From: Lyophyllum atratum
Taxonomy: Eukaryota; Basidiomycota; Agaricomycetes; Agaricales; Lyophyllaceae
Direction of reading: 5' to 3'
DNA: 64,000 nucleotides
Assembly (NCBI GenBank): GCA_014905825.1
Contig: JACGCN010000082.1
Coordinates: 1 to 64,000, forward strand
In this document: piece by piece, positions 1 to 11,938 of the stretch
How positions within the stretch are numbered: position 1 is the stretch's first letter
Layout of the letters: each line of letters opens with the position of its first letter
Notes under the pieces: generated by a model
The model's database searches: none
The model's input: the letters and a program-made list of their open reading frames with translations, nothing else
What the model was told of the DNA's origin: nothing
Translations under genes and position numbers: made by a program

Positions 1-1410
1 AACCTGAAGCAACAAGATAAGAAAATACATAGAAGACTTACCTGCGATGGTCTAAGTGGCCGCCCTCAGTCCCAACAGTCCGTGACACCTGGAACAACGG
101 CCCCACCAATCCAAGCTGCACAATCGCATATCTACATACGCGCCACGTCATCAACGACAACTTCAAATGCAAAATAGACAACGGATGGGTAGTCACGCAG
201 AAGCCAATGCAATCAACAAAAAGGCGAAATACAAGGATTGAACAGGACCGTCATGGCCTCGTTTCAGCCTAGTACGACGAGCACGCGTACATCCAGTACA
301 GGATCTGCGCAATGCTGGCGACAGTGCTGCGCTTCGCCTCAACGTAGTAGGCGTCTGCGTCCCGCCGGAACTTGTTCGTGAGTTCGAGGGTCTTCGTCAC
401 TGTGAACACGACGAGGGTCGCAGGGAAGTCAAAGTCGTGCGTGGAGAGCACGTCGCTTGGCTCGGAGGGGAGGGTGTATCGAGGGAGGAGTCGACTGGGG
501 AGATTTTGGAGTACAGAGGGACGAGTTCGAGGATCTGAAATCATATTTAGAACTGAAATTGTACATTGAGATGCAAAACGGTGATGACGAACTTCATCTT
601 TCGCCTTCTTGAAGGCGGAATCAATGTCAATACGCGGGGAACACCCTGGTCGTCATAGCCCCACATGTCGGTATTAGCCTTGTTAAGTGCTAGCTCGATA
701 GGTTCTGTGATAACTTTCTTGAAGTTTTTCTGTTCGCAACCGGCACGTCAACTTTCTTCCATCAAAGGGCTTCATCAACCAACACTCACCTCAATAAGAT
801 TGAGCATCTTCTTTGTCTCGTCCTTCCTGCACCGATCAGCCACAGCCCGGACCTCCTCCTTCAACGACTCCAGCTCGTCCTCCCACGCCCAGTCCGTACC
901 CTCAACCAACGCCTCCTGCGCCGTAGCAGAAAGGTGTCCACGCAGCGCCCCTGCGCCTTATACACAACATCGGCGAAGTTGTATGACTCCCCACGCAGAC
1001 CCTCGAGCATCTCCTTCTTGAATGTGACGAGACAGGTCTTGTGCAGGTTCTTAAGCTGTCCGAGGAAGAAAGGGGAAAGTGTGGAATCCAACGAGGCCAG
1101 AAGGTCGGCGCGCTTACGGCCGTACACGCCTTTGTGATAACGCGACGCGTCCCGATCATACCGAGCTTTGGAATTCAAAGAATACTGTCAAGACGCGTTA
1201 ACATATCAGGAGGGGATACTCACTTAGAGCATCAGTTCTCCAATTCCTCATAAGAGCTCCAAGACCCTTAACCACTCGTCCAGATTCCACTGGCCGTTTC
1301 TGGGATTTTGCCTGCTCATTGAACTCGGATAATGCCACCGCCGAGATTTACAGGAGAGGAAGGCGATGTTTCGTAAGTTGGTCGATGGGGTTCGAAAATA
1401 CACCTGTGAG
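1..1410 (-). pseudogene. SEY1: SEY1 (RHD3/Sey1 ER-fusion GTPase) decayed 3' part
   Basis: Sey1 is a dynamin-like GTPase that fuses ER tubules. Minus-strand reading gives the family's helical-bundle region in order: [16 protein letters not shown] near 1310, a block around 1050-1150 with [12 protein letters not shown], a block near 820-930 with [11 protein letters not shown] running into a gtgagt donor, then FRRDADAYYVEAKRS near 330-370. The first membrane segment follows at 200-290 and QLGLVGPLFQVSRT at 80-125. The frame breaks near 930 (1-base shift) and again just after YWMY near 285, where a conserved Trp codon is also TGA; a further break lies near 1345, before the FNEQ block. The N-terminal GTPase domain is not recognisable upstream of about 1410. 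It is a remnant or a badly sequenced contig edge; an intact copy elsewhere would confirm decay. The C-terminal end lies beyond the left edge. Confidence 0.75.
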
Positions 1411-1849
1411 CAAGTGAGCACAAGGGATCGTTAGTAAGGATGAAATGACTTGAATCAGAAAGGAACTGGAAGTAAAACTTACCGGCGATGGTCCTGCGCA
1501 CATGGCGGCAGGCAGACAGCAAGGAGGCAGTGGGCTAAGCGCGTTCGACATGGCATCCGTAGCCTGGCCTTGGTTCCGAGCCAGCGTCAGCCACGAAAGG
1601 TAGACTCTCGCGGGGATATGATCGTCGATGGCTGATGGTTTGATCGCTTACTCTGAAAGAGCGTGCCGGCGGCCAGTTTCACAGAGGAGCAGAGTCGGAT
1701 GGACTGCACAGTACAGTTGATGAGCATTAAAAAAAATGGGAAAGAAGTGGTTATGTACCTGGAATTGCACGGCAGCTGCGAGAGGTGCCGGGGGGCGCAG
1801 TCGTACGAAGAGCTACAACGGTCCAACCCAGTAAGCTTCGTCACCCCAT

Positions 1850-2168
1850 GTCCCGCAAACGCAAAGAGTAGGTACCGAAGCTACTTAGTTGGTGGTCGCT
1901 CAAGCGTGACTTCGTCGCTGGTGCTACGCATATGAAAAATAGGAGTGGGCCAACCCAGTCCAAAGTGACATAGATGGTGGTCAAAGTGTGACTTCGTGGC
2001 ATTCGTGCGTGGCACCAATCAATGAACTTGCTTACTGATAACCAGTGCTAAGGGGGTCTCACCGGCGTATTTAACCCATCATACAGCCTGATATATTTAA
2101 GTGACTGTTGCAACTATCCTATCATACAAACACACAAGGAGAAAAATGTAGTCCATAAGAAGTATTGT
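1850..2168. other. gene-free spacer 5' of the SEY1 remnant
   Basis: About 320 bases between the SEY1 remnant's flank and the CWC25 stop. I see two loosely similar segments (from 1825 and from 1952, both beginning near CCAACCCAGT and both containing GGTGGTC...GTGACTTCGT) but no supportable gene. Short ORFs between 1410 and 1850 show no family features. Confidence 0.4.
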
Positions 2169-3609
2169 CTAGTCAATATTGCCAACAAGGCCGCCCCTGC
2201 CTCTCCTGATCCTTTCCTCCAAACCTCCTGAACCTCCAAAGACTTTCTTTTGTTCTTGGCTCAAGAAGCCACCCATACCTTTCGACTTCGCTCGCGCCGC
2301 TTCATCAGCTGCAAGTTCCACTTTCTCCCTTTCCAACATCACCGCTAGTCTCTTTTGGCGTTCTGCAGACATGGCAGTTGCATTGGAGGCCATAGCCGCC
2401 AGTCGCGCAGCACGCTCGTCAGCGGCCGTTGTCGCATCTTTTGGTCGTTCGTAATTAGGCCGGCGTGGTGGACTGGGGCTGCGCCGGGTGCGCTTCGGCG
2501 GCGGGCTGCGTTGACGTCTGTCATGATGTGGGCTCTGACTACGTTGCCGTTTGCCATGATCTGCTGCATAACGAGAGGTGTCGGAGGGCCCATCCCTGCC
2601 GTTATCGTCGGATTCATCCGATCTCGGCCATACAGCAGGCCGTTCTTCCGACCTACGCCGGAAATCCCTGGGAGAATCCTGGATGTAGTGGCGGCGGCGG
2701 CTGAAATCGGGGCTACGACTATATCTACGATTCCGTGGTGACGGATGGTCATGAGTATGCCGACCAGAATCACGGCGAGAGCGTGAAATAGGGGTAGGTG
2801 ACCTCGAACGATGACCAGGGGGACTAGGGCTGCGTCGATGATGACTGTGGCGGTCTCGAGATGGGAGCGTTGATACTCTATCCTTTGAGCATCCGGACTT
2901 TGGGAGTCTCGGCTTCGGTGCTTGCGCTCGTGCTTTAGTCTTTTACGCTCTTCCTTCTCTCGCTTTTTTCCTTCTTTGCTCTTCTTAGGTTTGATGCCAT
3001 TGCGATCCTGCATTTCCCTGAGACGGAGGGGATTAGACATCAGTGCCTGAAGGGCAGCCTGCTCCTGTTGCTTGATAGCCAACAAAGGATCCTCCCGAAT
3101 TTTGGCAGCAATGTCGCGGGCATTGTTGGCATTCTGCACGGCGATGAAGTTCTTGTGAGAGGCACCAACCTAGCAGAAAGCATTAAACAGGGCGCTATCT
3201 CGCGAAACGATTCATTACGCACTTTGGCATTCTCATCAGCCGTCAAAATCTTATCTACCCGTTTCTTTCCTAAAAGATAGTCCTCCAAGTCGTTCGGATT
3301 CTGACTGGTTCCGGTGGCGGGAGTAGCGTACATCCATTCCAGCTTTTCCGTTCTCTTCTTCCCAGTTTGTTCTTCCTGAAGACGTTGTAGCTCTTGTAGT
3401 TGGCGCTCCTCTTCCTTTTCCTTTCGGAGCTGGTCGAGCTTCTTTTTCTCTTCGAGCTAATGTTTTCGGAAGGTCAGAGTGTGAGTGTGTCTGTCTTCAT
3501 CAAAGGCTGAACAACATACTGCTTTCTTTTCCTCAAGCCATACCCGCTCCTGATTCTTCAACAGGAGCGGATGCCACGACTTCTTCATATTAAGGTCACC
3601 GCCACCCAT
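2169..3609 (-). CDS. CWC25: Pre-mRNA-splicing factor CWC25
   Basis: Cwc25 joins the spliceosome just before the first transesterification step. The start at 3609 gives [16 protein letters not shown], the family's CIR N-terminal motif, followed by a charged helix ([20 protein letters not shown]), then [20 protein letters not shown] and [13 protein letters not shown], all typical. An RS-type tail and the conserved end [20 protein letters not shown] close the protein. Introns lie near 3455-3520 and near 3170-3225. Between about 2895 and 2860 the frame must change by one base: upstream it reads [16 protein letters not shown] and downstream an Arg/Ser/Pro-rich stretch ([15 protein letters not shown]) continues to the stop. 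No GT-AG intron fits there, so this is an indel in an otherwise recognisable housekeeping gene. It is divergent from the membrane-protein gene at 3920, sharing a roughly 310-bp promoter interval. Confidence 0.88.
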
Positions 3610-3919
3610 GTTTGCGAGCTTGTAGAGGTTGAGGACTTGAAAAAGTGGTGTGGTTGGTGCTCAGACTCGGAGTCGTTTTGGGCAAGACGCAAATGTGTTT
3701 GTGCAAGTTATGGTAGTCGCCTTGCGGTGACACGTGATCATGGTTAGTGCTAGTAGTACCAGTTAGTACGCACTGCCGACAACTCGACGACAACTCAGAA
3801 CTTCAAGCTTTCAGGAGCTTCGAGGGCCAACCTCTACCATTCGGTTTGACATACCGACCGACGACCACGACCTTCCTCTGTTTGCGAAGCGCTGAAGTCG
3901 CTCGTTGGGAGCAGAACGC

Positions 3920-4833
3920 ATGTCTCGCTCAACACGAAGTAACGGTGAATACGGAGAATTGGATGCTTTGAATGGGGATTCTACTGGAGATCTTGAAGCT
4001 GGACGGTTCCGCTGAAGGCATATTCCACCTCCACGTTATCTAACTTTGGAATTATATACTATTTAGGCCCGGGAGGTCTATGTACGCCCTCACCCGTGGC
4101 GAGATTACCAGAGGTCTCGCCAATCGCTTTGTGCACTCACGAATCTACATATGTCTTTATCTTGGGATGGCGGCGCTTTCGATGACTACAGTCGTTCTAA
4201 GCCTCAAAGACGGTTGTCCTGGCCTTTCATTTTTTATACTGGAAGTGATTGTCAACACGTCCCATGATTATAGAAGTCGCTATACGATTTATTGCTTTCG
4301 GAAGGGTGCGTCTTCTCAGTCTATGTTATGCTGAGGTTTCATCAATGCTATCCCTCTTCAGCAATTTTGGAAATCCCCCTTCAACGTAATGGACCTTATC
4401 CTGACCGTTTTCTGCGCTTTGACGTTGTTGGTTATAACTTTTGCCAAATGCGGTGCTGGAAGCAAGGAGGAGGCAATCTTGGACACTCTGCTCCTCGTCA
4501 CTCGTAACGTCCTGCAATTCGGTCGCTTGGCAGCTGTTGATGAGACAGTAAGCACCGAAATTAAGAGTCGTGGGATCTCTAATTTCGGTTACCCTAGGTC
4601 TGGCCAGTCAATTTTCTCTCAACCGAAGCCCATTGATATTTCAACTGCTCGGAGAGCTGGTTTCATGGACTTGGACATTGACAAGCGATGACGATGACAT
4701 CGACGACATGAACCGGTCGCTGGCACGCAACCCTGTGCTTTTCGACATACACGGCGTGGATCAAGAAAGGGAGGCGTTCACCGATGCGCCGCGAGCAGTG
4801 GACTCGGAAGAGACGTGGGCGAGGCTTAGTTGA
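3920..4833 (+). CDS. Voltage-sensor-like (Ion_trans-like) four-helix membrane protein, frameshifted
   Basis: The start at 3920 gives MSRSTRSNGEYGELDALNGD. An intron at 4006-4066 is followed by HSRIYICLYLGMAALSMTTV (S1-like), a second helix with MIIEVAIRFIAFG (S2), FWKSPFNVMDLILTVFCAL (S3, with the acidic residue of voltage sensors) and LLLVTRNVLQFGRLAAV (S4-like, two arginines), then an acidic tail. No pore helix follows, so it is a stand-alone sensor domain rather than a full channel. Each conserved join needs removal of one base: near 4262 (before MIIEV), near 4543 (before the MRQSGQSIF continuation) and near 4690 (before the Asp-rich tail). Three 1-bp insertions in about 900 bp mean a young pseudogene or sequence error. 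Function unknown; a proton- or voltage-sensing role is speculative. Confidence 0.6.
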
Positions 4834-5261
4834 TGTTGATATGAATTATTTAATTATGGGACTATTCTCTAGCCTGGCCTACACTCTATTAATGGATAAG
4901 GATGTAAGATAGACGTTGGAAATTTCAGTGTTAGGTGGGGAGATGGATTCAGGATATAATATAGTATTACTACCGCCGAACCAGGGGCGCCAAGCGAGGT
5001 TTGTTTGTGCGCAAGTTATTGCATCCATCTCTCGCGTTTCTATGAGGGAATTTTTTTCTCTCATGGACCATGTGCAATGAGGAGCCAGGTTGCCTGGCTA
5101 GTCATTAGTCGTTCCGAGTTGCTAGTCGCCCTGCCCAGCCTGCCCCAGCTTTACCAGTCATCACTGCTGCTCGTCGCCAGCACCAGCGCTCACACACCTT
5201 GTACTGATCTGCTGTACAAACTGTATCATCTTTGCCACCATTCGTCGCTCCTTATCTCACC
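4834..5261. other. intergenic, promoter side of the Ser/Pro-rich gene
   Basis: About 430 bases. An ORF at 5005-5421 overlaps it but has no family features and is out of frame with the gene that follows. A pyrimidine-rich stretch before 5262 is consistent with a fungal promoter and leader. I see nothing else. Confidence 0.4.
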
Positions 5262-7714
5262 ATGTCTTCCACTTTCCCTTCCGACTCTCCCAGTTCACGA
5301 ACCTGGTGTCCCTTGCTCCGAAGCAGCCCCACCTCGCGGTCCAGGATCTCCGCAGGCCATACTCTTCCGACAAATCATCACGTCCCAGCGGATTCTCCAT
5401 TGCTGCTGCATTAGGCTTTAAATCTAAAGCACCCCGCTCTGGCGATACAAGACCCACAATTCCCAAGTTCACGATCCCCCCTACCAGCTGCAGCCACCAT
5501 CGATACCAATTTCATCACCAACAGACCGCCTTCCAAGTCTGTCTCATCAACACGGTCGCGAGTTGACTCATCTGGACCGCAGACACCACTCGAAGTTCAA
5601 CGACATAGTCGCCAGTCACTATTGACCCTCTCTGACACCGACCCTTTCGCTGTTCGCGCACGGTCATCTGCTCCTCACACTCCTTCTGATCCGAACCGCC
5701 TCTCGGCTTACTCTAATTCCTCCATCCCCGACTTCATGACAAAGAGTGCAGAGCCAATCCTCAACCGAGTCTCGTATGCCTCTTCCTCCTCGCATTCGAA
5801 CTTCCATGAACCTTCTTCCCTCATCCAATCTACCCAAGATGTACAACTCTACGCATCTCCCAAGCAGCCGAAAACGAAGTCAGTAATTTCCTGACAAGTG
5901 TTTCGTTTGCTAACTCCTTATCAGGAAATCGCTGGGAAGCCTGCATAGGAAACAATCATTGCTGCTGTGGACCAGTCGCTTGGATCAGCCTGGGAGACGC
6001 TAACGTTTGCCAACAACTCCGTCGCGTCTAAATCCGGTTCTTCAACCACATTAACGGACAAGAACCGGTTCAGCCAGCCCGAGGTGGTTCCTATCTCTCG
6101 CCCTCCGATGCGCGCGAGAGGAATGACGGATTCAGGGGTGGTTCACCGATCAGGTTTTCTTTCCAGCGACGCCGCGCCCCCATCAACATCTTCCACACAG
6201 CAGTCCTCCACTCCTATGTCTTCTCCACGTGTCATAATTCGACAACCATCGGTTTCTCGAATTGGACTACCACCAAGCGCACCTCCCAGACATGAACTAC
6301 CACCACCACCAACTCTAAATCATAAAGCCAAAGAAGATGATCCTGAAGTAGTAGTTCCACTATATAGAGGTTCTGCATCCTCATCTAGCCTATCATTTGC
6401 ATCATCGGTGTCATCAAACAGGGAGGTTCTATATAGTCAAACATATAGTCCTCGGCAAAAGGAGAGGAAACCCTTAGAGCGATCGATATCCAGTAAGATG
6501 GAGATAGAGGGATTTCACGATATGACTTCTGGACCACCGCAGCTCTCCTCGACATCGCGTACTCTCAAGAAGGCGCTCTCTCATCAATCTCTAGGAAGAC
6601 GCGCTCATTCCTCCAGCGGCCACGCCCCTGTCACCCCACCCGAGCCACCCATGCCTCTGAAGGCACCTCGAAAGCAACGATCGTTTCATCAGCCGAAGGT
6701 TCCAATACCTGCCGTACCCTCTTCTCTGCAGTGCACCAATTCCACTAGATCGCAGGCATCCGCTACACCGACTGAGTCTCGCCCCATTGTCGAACAAAGG
6801 AGAGGTAGTGCCGGCGGAATAACAATCCCCGGAAGAAAGCGTCTTTTCTCTGGATCAAGCAATCGACGGCCATCTACCTCTCAATGCATTTTCCCTGATG
6901 ATGATAGCAGATCCGTCTTCAGTGTGCGCTCCGACCCCGATAAAAGCGCAGGAACTTCATTCTTCAAATCTATGGGACAGCCCTTGTCACCCACTGCTTC
7001 CACATCGTTCTGGGACGAACCTTCCCATGAACCGCCACCAGTCTTCAGTCGATGGGACACGAATATACACCTCAACAGATCTTGTCACCTGCAGAGATGG
7101 CAAAGTTGGAAGCGAGTGTGGAAGAATCAAGCATTCATGGCCGGGCAAGAGGTCTTTCTATCCTTTCGACTTCAACCATGGTAACATTGGATGGAGATGA
7201 CGAGTATATTTCAGGAGGCGGACCTTCTCCAGTGTCCACCGACTCGATCAGAGAGGCTGCACATGGGTTGATGGCCAGAAGTAATTCCCTTATGCACAGG
7301 GGACTTGCGGTTCCTCCTCGGCTCTCCCTCCGCCCCTCGACCTCCCAAGCTAGCATGACAGTGCCATTGATCCCGGATCCCAGGGCACCCAGATCGACAC
7401 CAACAACAGCATCCGTTACTAGCCTCCCGCCTCCTCCTCGGCGATCGCGACCACGGCCTGCATTTATCCCGGACGAGCCACCGACTATCACTCCACTTCC
7501 ACCGCCTCCAGGACGAAAATATATTCGCCCGAAGATCTCAGTTGAGAAGGCGCTCCACCGTCGATCTATCATGCGAAAACCCTCCTTCCTAGACATCGAC
7601 GACGATACGGACGATAAAGATACAGACGTGGACAGTTCAGAAACGCCGCCTAGCGGTAGCTTCTTGGATCTCGCTCGGGAGTCTTTTGACACTGTGAGGA
7701 GTATCAGCGAATAA
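5262..7714 (+). CDS. Ser/Pro-rich low-complexity protein, uncharacterised, frame corrections needed
   Basis: I do not recognise a family. The start at 5262 (MSSTFPSDSPSSRTW) is the best Met, but the long coding stretches lie in several frames: 5360-5480 (SIAAALGFKSKAPRSGDT), 5500-5890 (RVDSSGPQTPLE, DTDPFAVRARSSAP), 5967-7050 and 7052-7714. An intron at about 5881-5924 fits GT-AG. The changes near 5490, 5955 and 7050 do not fit introns and look like 1-bp indels. The product would be about 800 residues, mostly disordered, with poly-Pro patches (ELPPPPTL, SLPPPPRR, PLPPPPGRK), many SRS/RRS phosphosite-like motifs and an acidic segment DIDDDTDDKDTDVD before the end. Proline-rich patches of this kind often bind SH3 or WW domains, but that is inference. 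Confidence 0.6.
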
Positions 7715-8025
7715 GGTCTTGGACTCACTCCCACCCATGGAACTGTTATTATTGTTATTTCATATATCTTTAACCCTCATTATTCATGTTTATTCGCCAC
7801 CGTCAAATAACTTTCGGTACACCTGTGTTAATAGTTCACATTACCCCCCCTATTCATTCCTTCACGCATACCACTTTTCTCTTACATACCAATCATTGAT
7901 TAGCCTCACCAATTGCCTGGCGATGACCCGCATGCCAATCAGACTTACTAACTTGTATAGAATTTAAGAGACGGTCCAATGGAAGAGAAAAATTACATGT
8001 AAATCCAGTAAATGAGAAACCTATC
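7715..8025. other. convergent 3' intergenic region
   Basis: About 310 bases between two converging genes. The sequence is AT-rich and consistent with overlapping 3' UTRs. The ORF at 7719-7967 shows no family features. Confidence 0.4.
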
Positions 8026-11000
8026 CTAATCCGTCTCGTCGGTATGATATCCAGCGCGTCTCATGGCACCGAGACGGTGTCGGGCAGCACCAAGGTCTTT
8101 CTCCAGCTTCAATATCTCAACTTGTTGCTCCATCTCGCGTCTCTTGAATTCCAGAACTGCCATGTTCTTGTAATCCACATCCTCTTCCTCGCTTTGCCTC
8201 GCTGATACTGCCTTAACCTGTCGTACAAGAGCTTTGCAGGCTTCTGTGACAGCCTTCGCAGCAGCCTCAAGACGTTCTTGGGTTTTTGACATCAAGTTCG
8301 CTTTGACGCGAGAGGCGGCGACAAGCTGAGCTGTAGCAGCAGCAACTTCATTGGAAGCGACGATGAGTTGCTCGAGAGAGTGGGTACCCGACAGCACACC
8401 ATCTGCACTCTCGATCAGGAGGTTTGTGGCAAATGCAACAGCCTTTGCTGCTGAGATCAGGCCCTCCGTCCAGCGGTTATTCCGTTTGTAGAACTGTTGC
8501 ATCGTGCTCGAGCCTTTACCCTGAGCAACGATCTCTTGCTGAGAGTCCGTGGCAGCCTTGATGAGGCGGGAGATGGCGTTGGTGATGGCCATGGCGGCTG
8601 ACAAAATCGAGTCGTGGACTTGCAAATCAACGGCACTAAATCGGGAGGAATCCCGAGGGCGAGACATGAGTTCCTGGAGACGCTGCGTGGCAAGTTCGAT
8701 AGCTCGCGCAGCGCTGGACATTTCTTGTTCGACAATGTCACCGATATCACCATTCGCGCGTGCCAGGGCGCCCGCCTTGGCACCCTTCGGTATAAGACCA
8801 TCAACTACTTCTGAGAGTTTTGCGAGGGCATCGCGAGCTTGACTGTTATTGCGCATTGCAACGTCCTTTCGTTGGCTCGGTTGGAGCAGGTCGAGTTTAT
8901 AAGATTGGAGATTTTCGAAGAATCGCAACCCGACGTCTCCGGCCAATTTCGCAACATTGATGATCTTGTCAGAAGCATCGTCGTCACTTGCTAGGCGCGT
9001 GATGCCTTTGGTGTTGATCAGGACGTCGAATAAGGATTGAGCGAACTCGTTTGCTGATTTAATCACTTCAACATGATCCCCACCAACTTCACCTCCCAGA
9101 TACAGATTGTAGATGGTCGCAAATTCGGTGGCGTTGTTAACGGCCTTCTCAACCATCGATAATGTGTATTCAGGCGTCGAGTTAAGGTTGCCAGCCTGAG
9201 TAGGCGATTCCAATTCGTAGATGGCATCATCCACCTTGTGCACGCACGCCTGAAGAATTGAATCTTATTTCAAGGTCAGTCGATGTGCGCGTCGGTACTT
9301 CCAAACTGCCTCACCAATGATCTGATTCAACTTTTTGCGATTGTCTAAGATTAGGGTGTCGATCTGGGCGTTGGTGGTCTCATCCACGATGCCTTGATTC
9401 TGTGTGGAAGCGTTGTTCGGTGAGTGCGCGTTATAAAATATATAAAACATCAAAAGTACCTGTTGTGTCTCCGAGAGCTGTTGAATGGTACTATCCATGC
9501 CCTCCTGTAGAATCATAATTTCTTGATCCTTCTCTTCACGTAGGCGTTCCAAATCACCGCTGGCGTTGTTGAGTTTACTGAGTAGATCATCGATTTGAAG
9601 TTGCTTAGCCTAAGAGATGGTGGCGTTTTTTCACAGTCCTTCCTGACGAAAGACGGAAACACATACCCGCAGAGAATCCTCGAGCTCCGACAACTGCCTG
9701 TTATACTTGTTCATAACAGTTGATACCTCGGAGTTCTTCGAACGGGAGGAATCCTCGGCGCGTTCATTGGCGAAGTTTAGTTCGCGACGTAGTCTGTCAA
9801 TTTCCTCTTTATGAGAGGATTTCTGACGGTCAATGTCGAATCGTGCTCGATCACGCTCGCGAAGCATGTCTGCGAGTTCCAAATTTTTCGCCTTGAGGTC
9901 TCGCTCCATACGTTCCATACGGTCAACAGCTTCCTGTGCGGAGTTTGCCTTTAACTGCATCTGTTTGAACTTTGAGAGCATATCGAGATGCTCCGTACGG
10001 AGTTGGCTATAGAGTTTGGCCAAAGCTTCATACTTGTTGCGCCAAAGAGTTACTTGATCTTGAAGCTGTTTAATCAGCTCGTCCTTCGACATCATTTGTG
10101 AACCTATGTTGGCGCTAGCGTTGGCAAGTTCGGCTTCCAACATCTTGACTCGCTACGATAGTCGTCAGTATGTTACGTGAACGAATGTGAAGCAACATAC
10201 GCGGTCATATTGTTCTAGGAATATCTGGTCACGCTCATATTGACCCCTCATCGCGAGCAACTCCCTTTCAAGCTCTCCAGCCTGCTGCGCTGCATGGGCT
10301 TGGCTGTTGTACATTTGCTCCTGCATCAATCGCTCCTGTGCAAGTCGCTGAGCTTCAGCCTGTTGGATCTGCCGCTGCTCGAACTCCCGCTGCTGCTGCT
10401 GCTCCTGTTCAAGACGACGGCGTTCGTCATCTTCCCGCTGAGCCTGCAACGCAGCTTGCTGATCTTCGTATTGCTTGAGCATGCGTGCTTGCTCGTTGAT
10501 TTCTGCAGCATTGGGAGATGGAGCGGATGGCGGAGGAGAAGGTGACTTCATGGCTGTTTTAGGTCTAGCAGGAAGGTCTGGAGCATCACCACTGTCCAGC
10601 AAATTCGGAGGTTCCTGATCAAATGATAGGTGAGATATTTAGGCTGCAATATTGATAACCTACCGCCGCTAATTTCGGAACGTTGATAAGGCCAGTAAGG
10701 TATTTGAGATTGGAACATTCATAGTAAAATCTGCGGAGATTGTGGTGTTGGGAAGTGTAACGCTGTTGCAGTGGTTCCAATGCGTCAACGTCATTCGTCC
10801 CTGTAGCATTGTCGGAAGAATTATCGAGAGAAAAAAGGCATAAGCTTACTGCGGTACATCGCCCTCAGCATACTTGTGATAAATCTATATATACCCCAGC
10901 TCTCCTTGACGAGAGGGACTAGAGACGAAATACGGCACTCGTTATTGGCAGAGTGCTTGAAATGTGAGAAAACCAATTTTTGGAAGGATTCGATCTGGTC

Positions 11001-11816
11001 CTGCAAGCCCATGAGGTCGGATATCGTTTCATATCTAAGTGAATTAAGCAAAAGAGATGGGATGGAACGCAAGCGACGATTCGTACCCCTCATTTGGATC
11101 ATCAATTCCCTTCAAAGTCACGTATTCTTCATATTCAAATAGACCGTTGAACTCAGGTCGTAGACGGTGGAATCTGAGTTTAGCCAGGATAAATTGAACA
11201 TAGGTTTTGATTAGTGGGCCATAGCCTGGAGTAAATCTTTAGCAATCAGAGACACGAAGGAACAGAAATACTCGCCTTTTTGACCATCAGACCCCACGGT
11301 ACGTGCACACGTCTCAAGCCATGCTGTCTGACCATGCGCTTCCTTGATCGTCTAATATCGATGTATAAACCGCAGTCGCAAATCCTGCTCAAATAATCTG
11401 ACTTACCACAGGATGTCCCTCTTGTAGCACCTTGTGGACGGTGATGAGGGCCTTGAAGGTTTGTACTTCATCGGCTAAGATAGGTTGAACCCGAAGGCCA
11501 CTCCAAAATGAGATTGATGAGTGATAGTCCCATGTAAAGACAATGCATTCTGTAGCTCATGATCAGCACTGAGTTCGCGCATATGAGGAGAGGGCTCACT
11601 CCGGACGTGCTTCTGTTTCGGTGCACTCTCCTCCGGGCTCGTAGCTTTCTTGATATTTACGAGCAGTTCATGCTCAGCTTTATCCTTGTCGACAGGTCGA
11701 GTGGGGTAATGAACCTCCTCATCGACGTCAAAGCCACCCTGTCGTGGTCGGCCACCGCCAAACCTAGATGCTGAAAGTCAAAGACTGAGTCCCATGATAG
11801 GATAGGATACATACAT
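8026..11816 (-). CDS. SLA2: Sla2/End4/HIP1R endocytic adaptor
   Basis: Sla2 couples clathrin-coated pits to actin. Read on the minus strand, the N-terminal ANTH domain lies at about 11770-10650 (RFGGGRPRQGGFDVDEEVHY, KALITVHKVLQEGHP, and FSHFKHSANNECRISSLVPL). It binds phosphoinositides in this family. A Gln/Glu-rich coiled coil follows at 10600-9270 (EQEQQQQREFEQRQ; MERMERDLKAKNLELADMLR). The C-terminal actin-binding I/LWEQ (talin-like) domain is at 9240-8026, ending RRAGYHTDETD. At least eight short introns join cleanly, for example 10810-10855. Only the first exon is unclear: an ATG lies at 11816, but its splice to the SRFGGG exon leaves a one-base phase mismatch, so the start is provisional. 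It is head-to-head with SURF1, about 120 bp apart. Confidence 0.93.
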
Positions 11817-11938
11817 TGTTTTTATGCGGTGAGAAGATGAGGTGGTGTGGTTGGCCGCGCTGACAAGTGTTGCTGTCCTACGGAGACTCCAGATATACTG
11901 CGATCAACACGTGTGAATTGTGAAATCAGCCTAATGCC

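Noticed and set aside
1825..2015. Tandem repeat near CCAACCCAGT...GTGACTTCGT
   Set aside because: The two segments share only short patches with differing spacing; not convincing as a true repeat.
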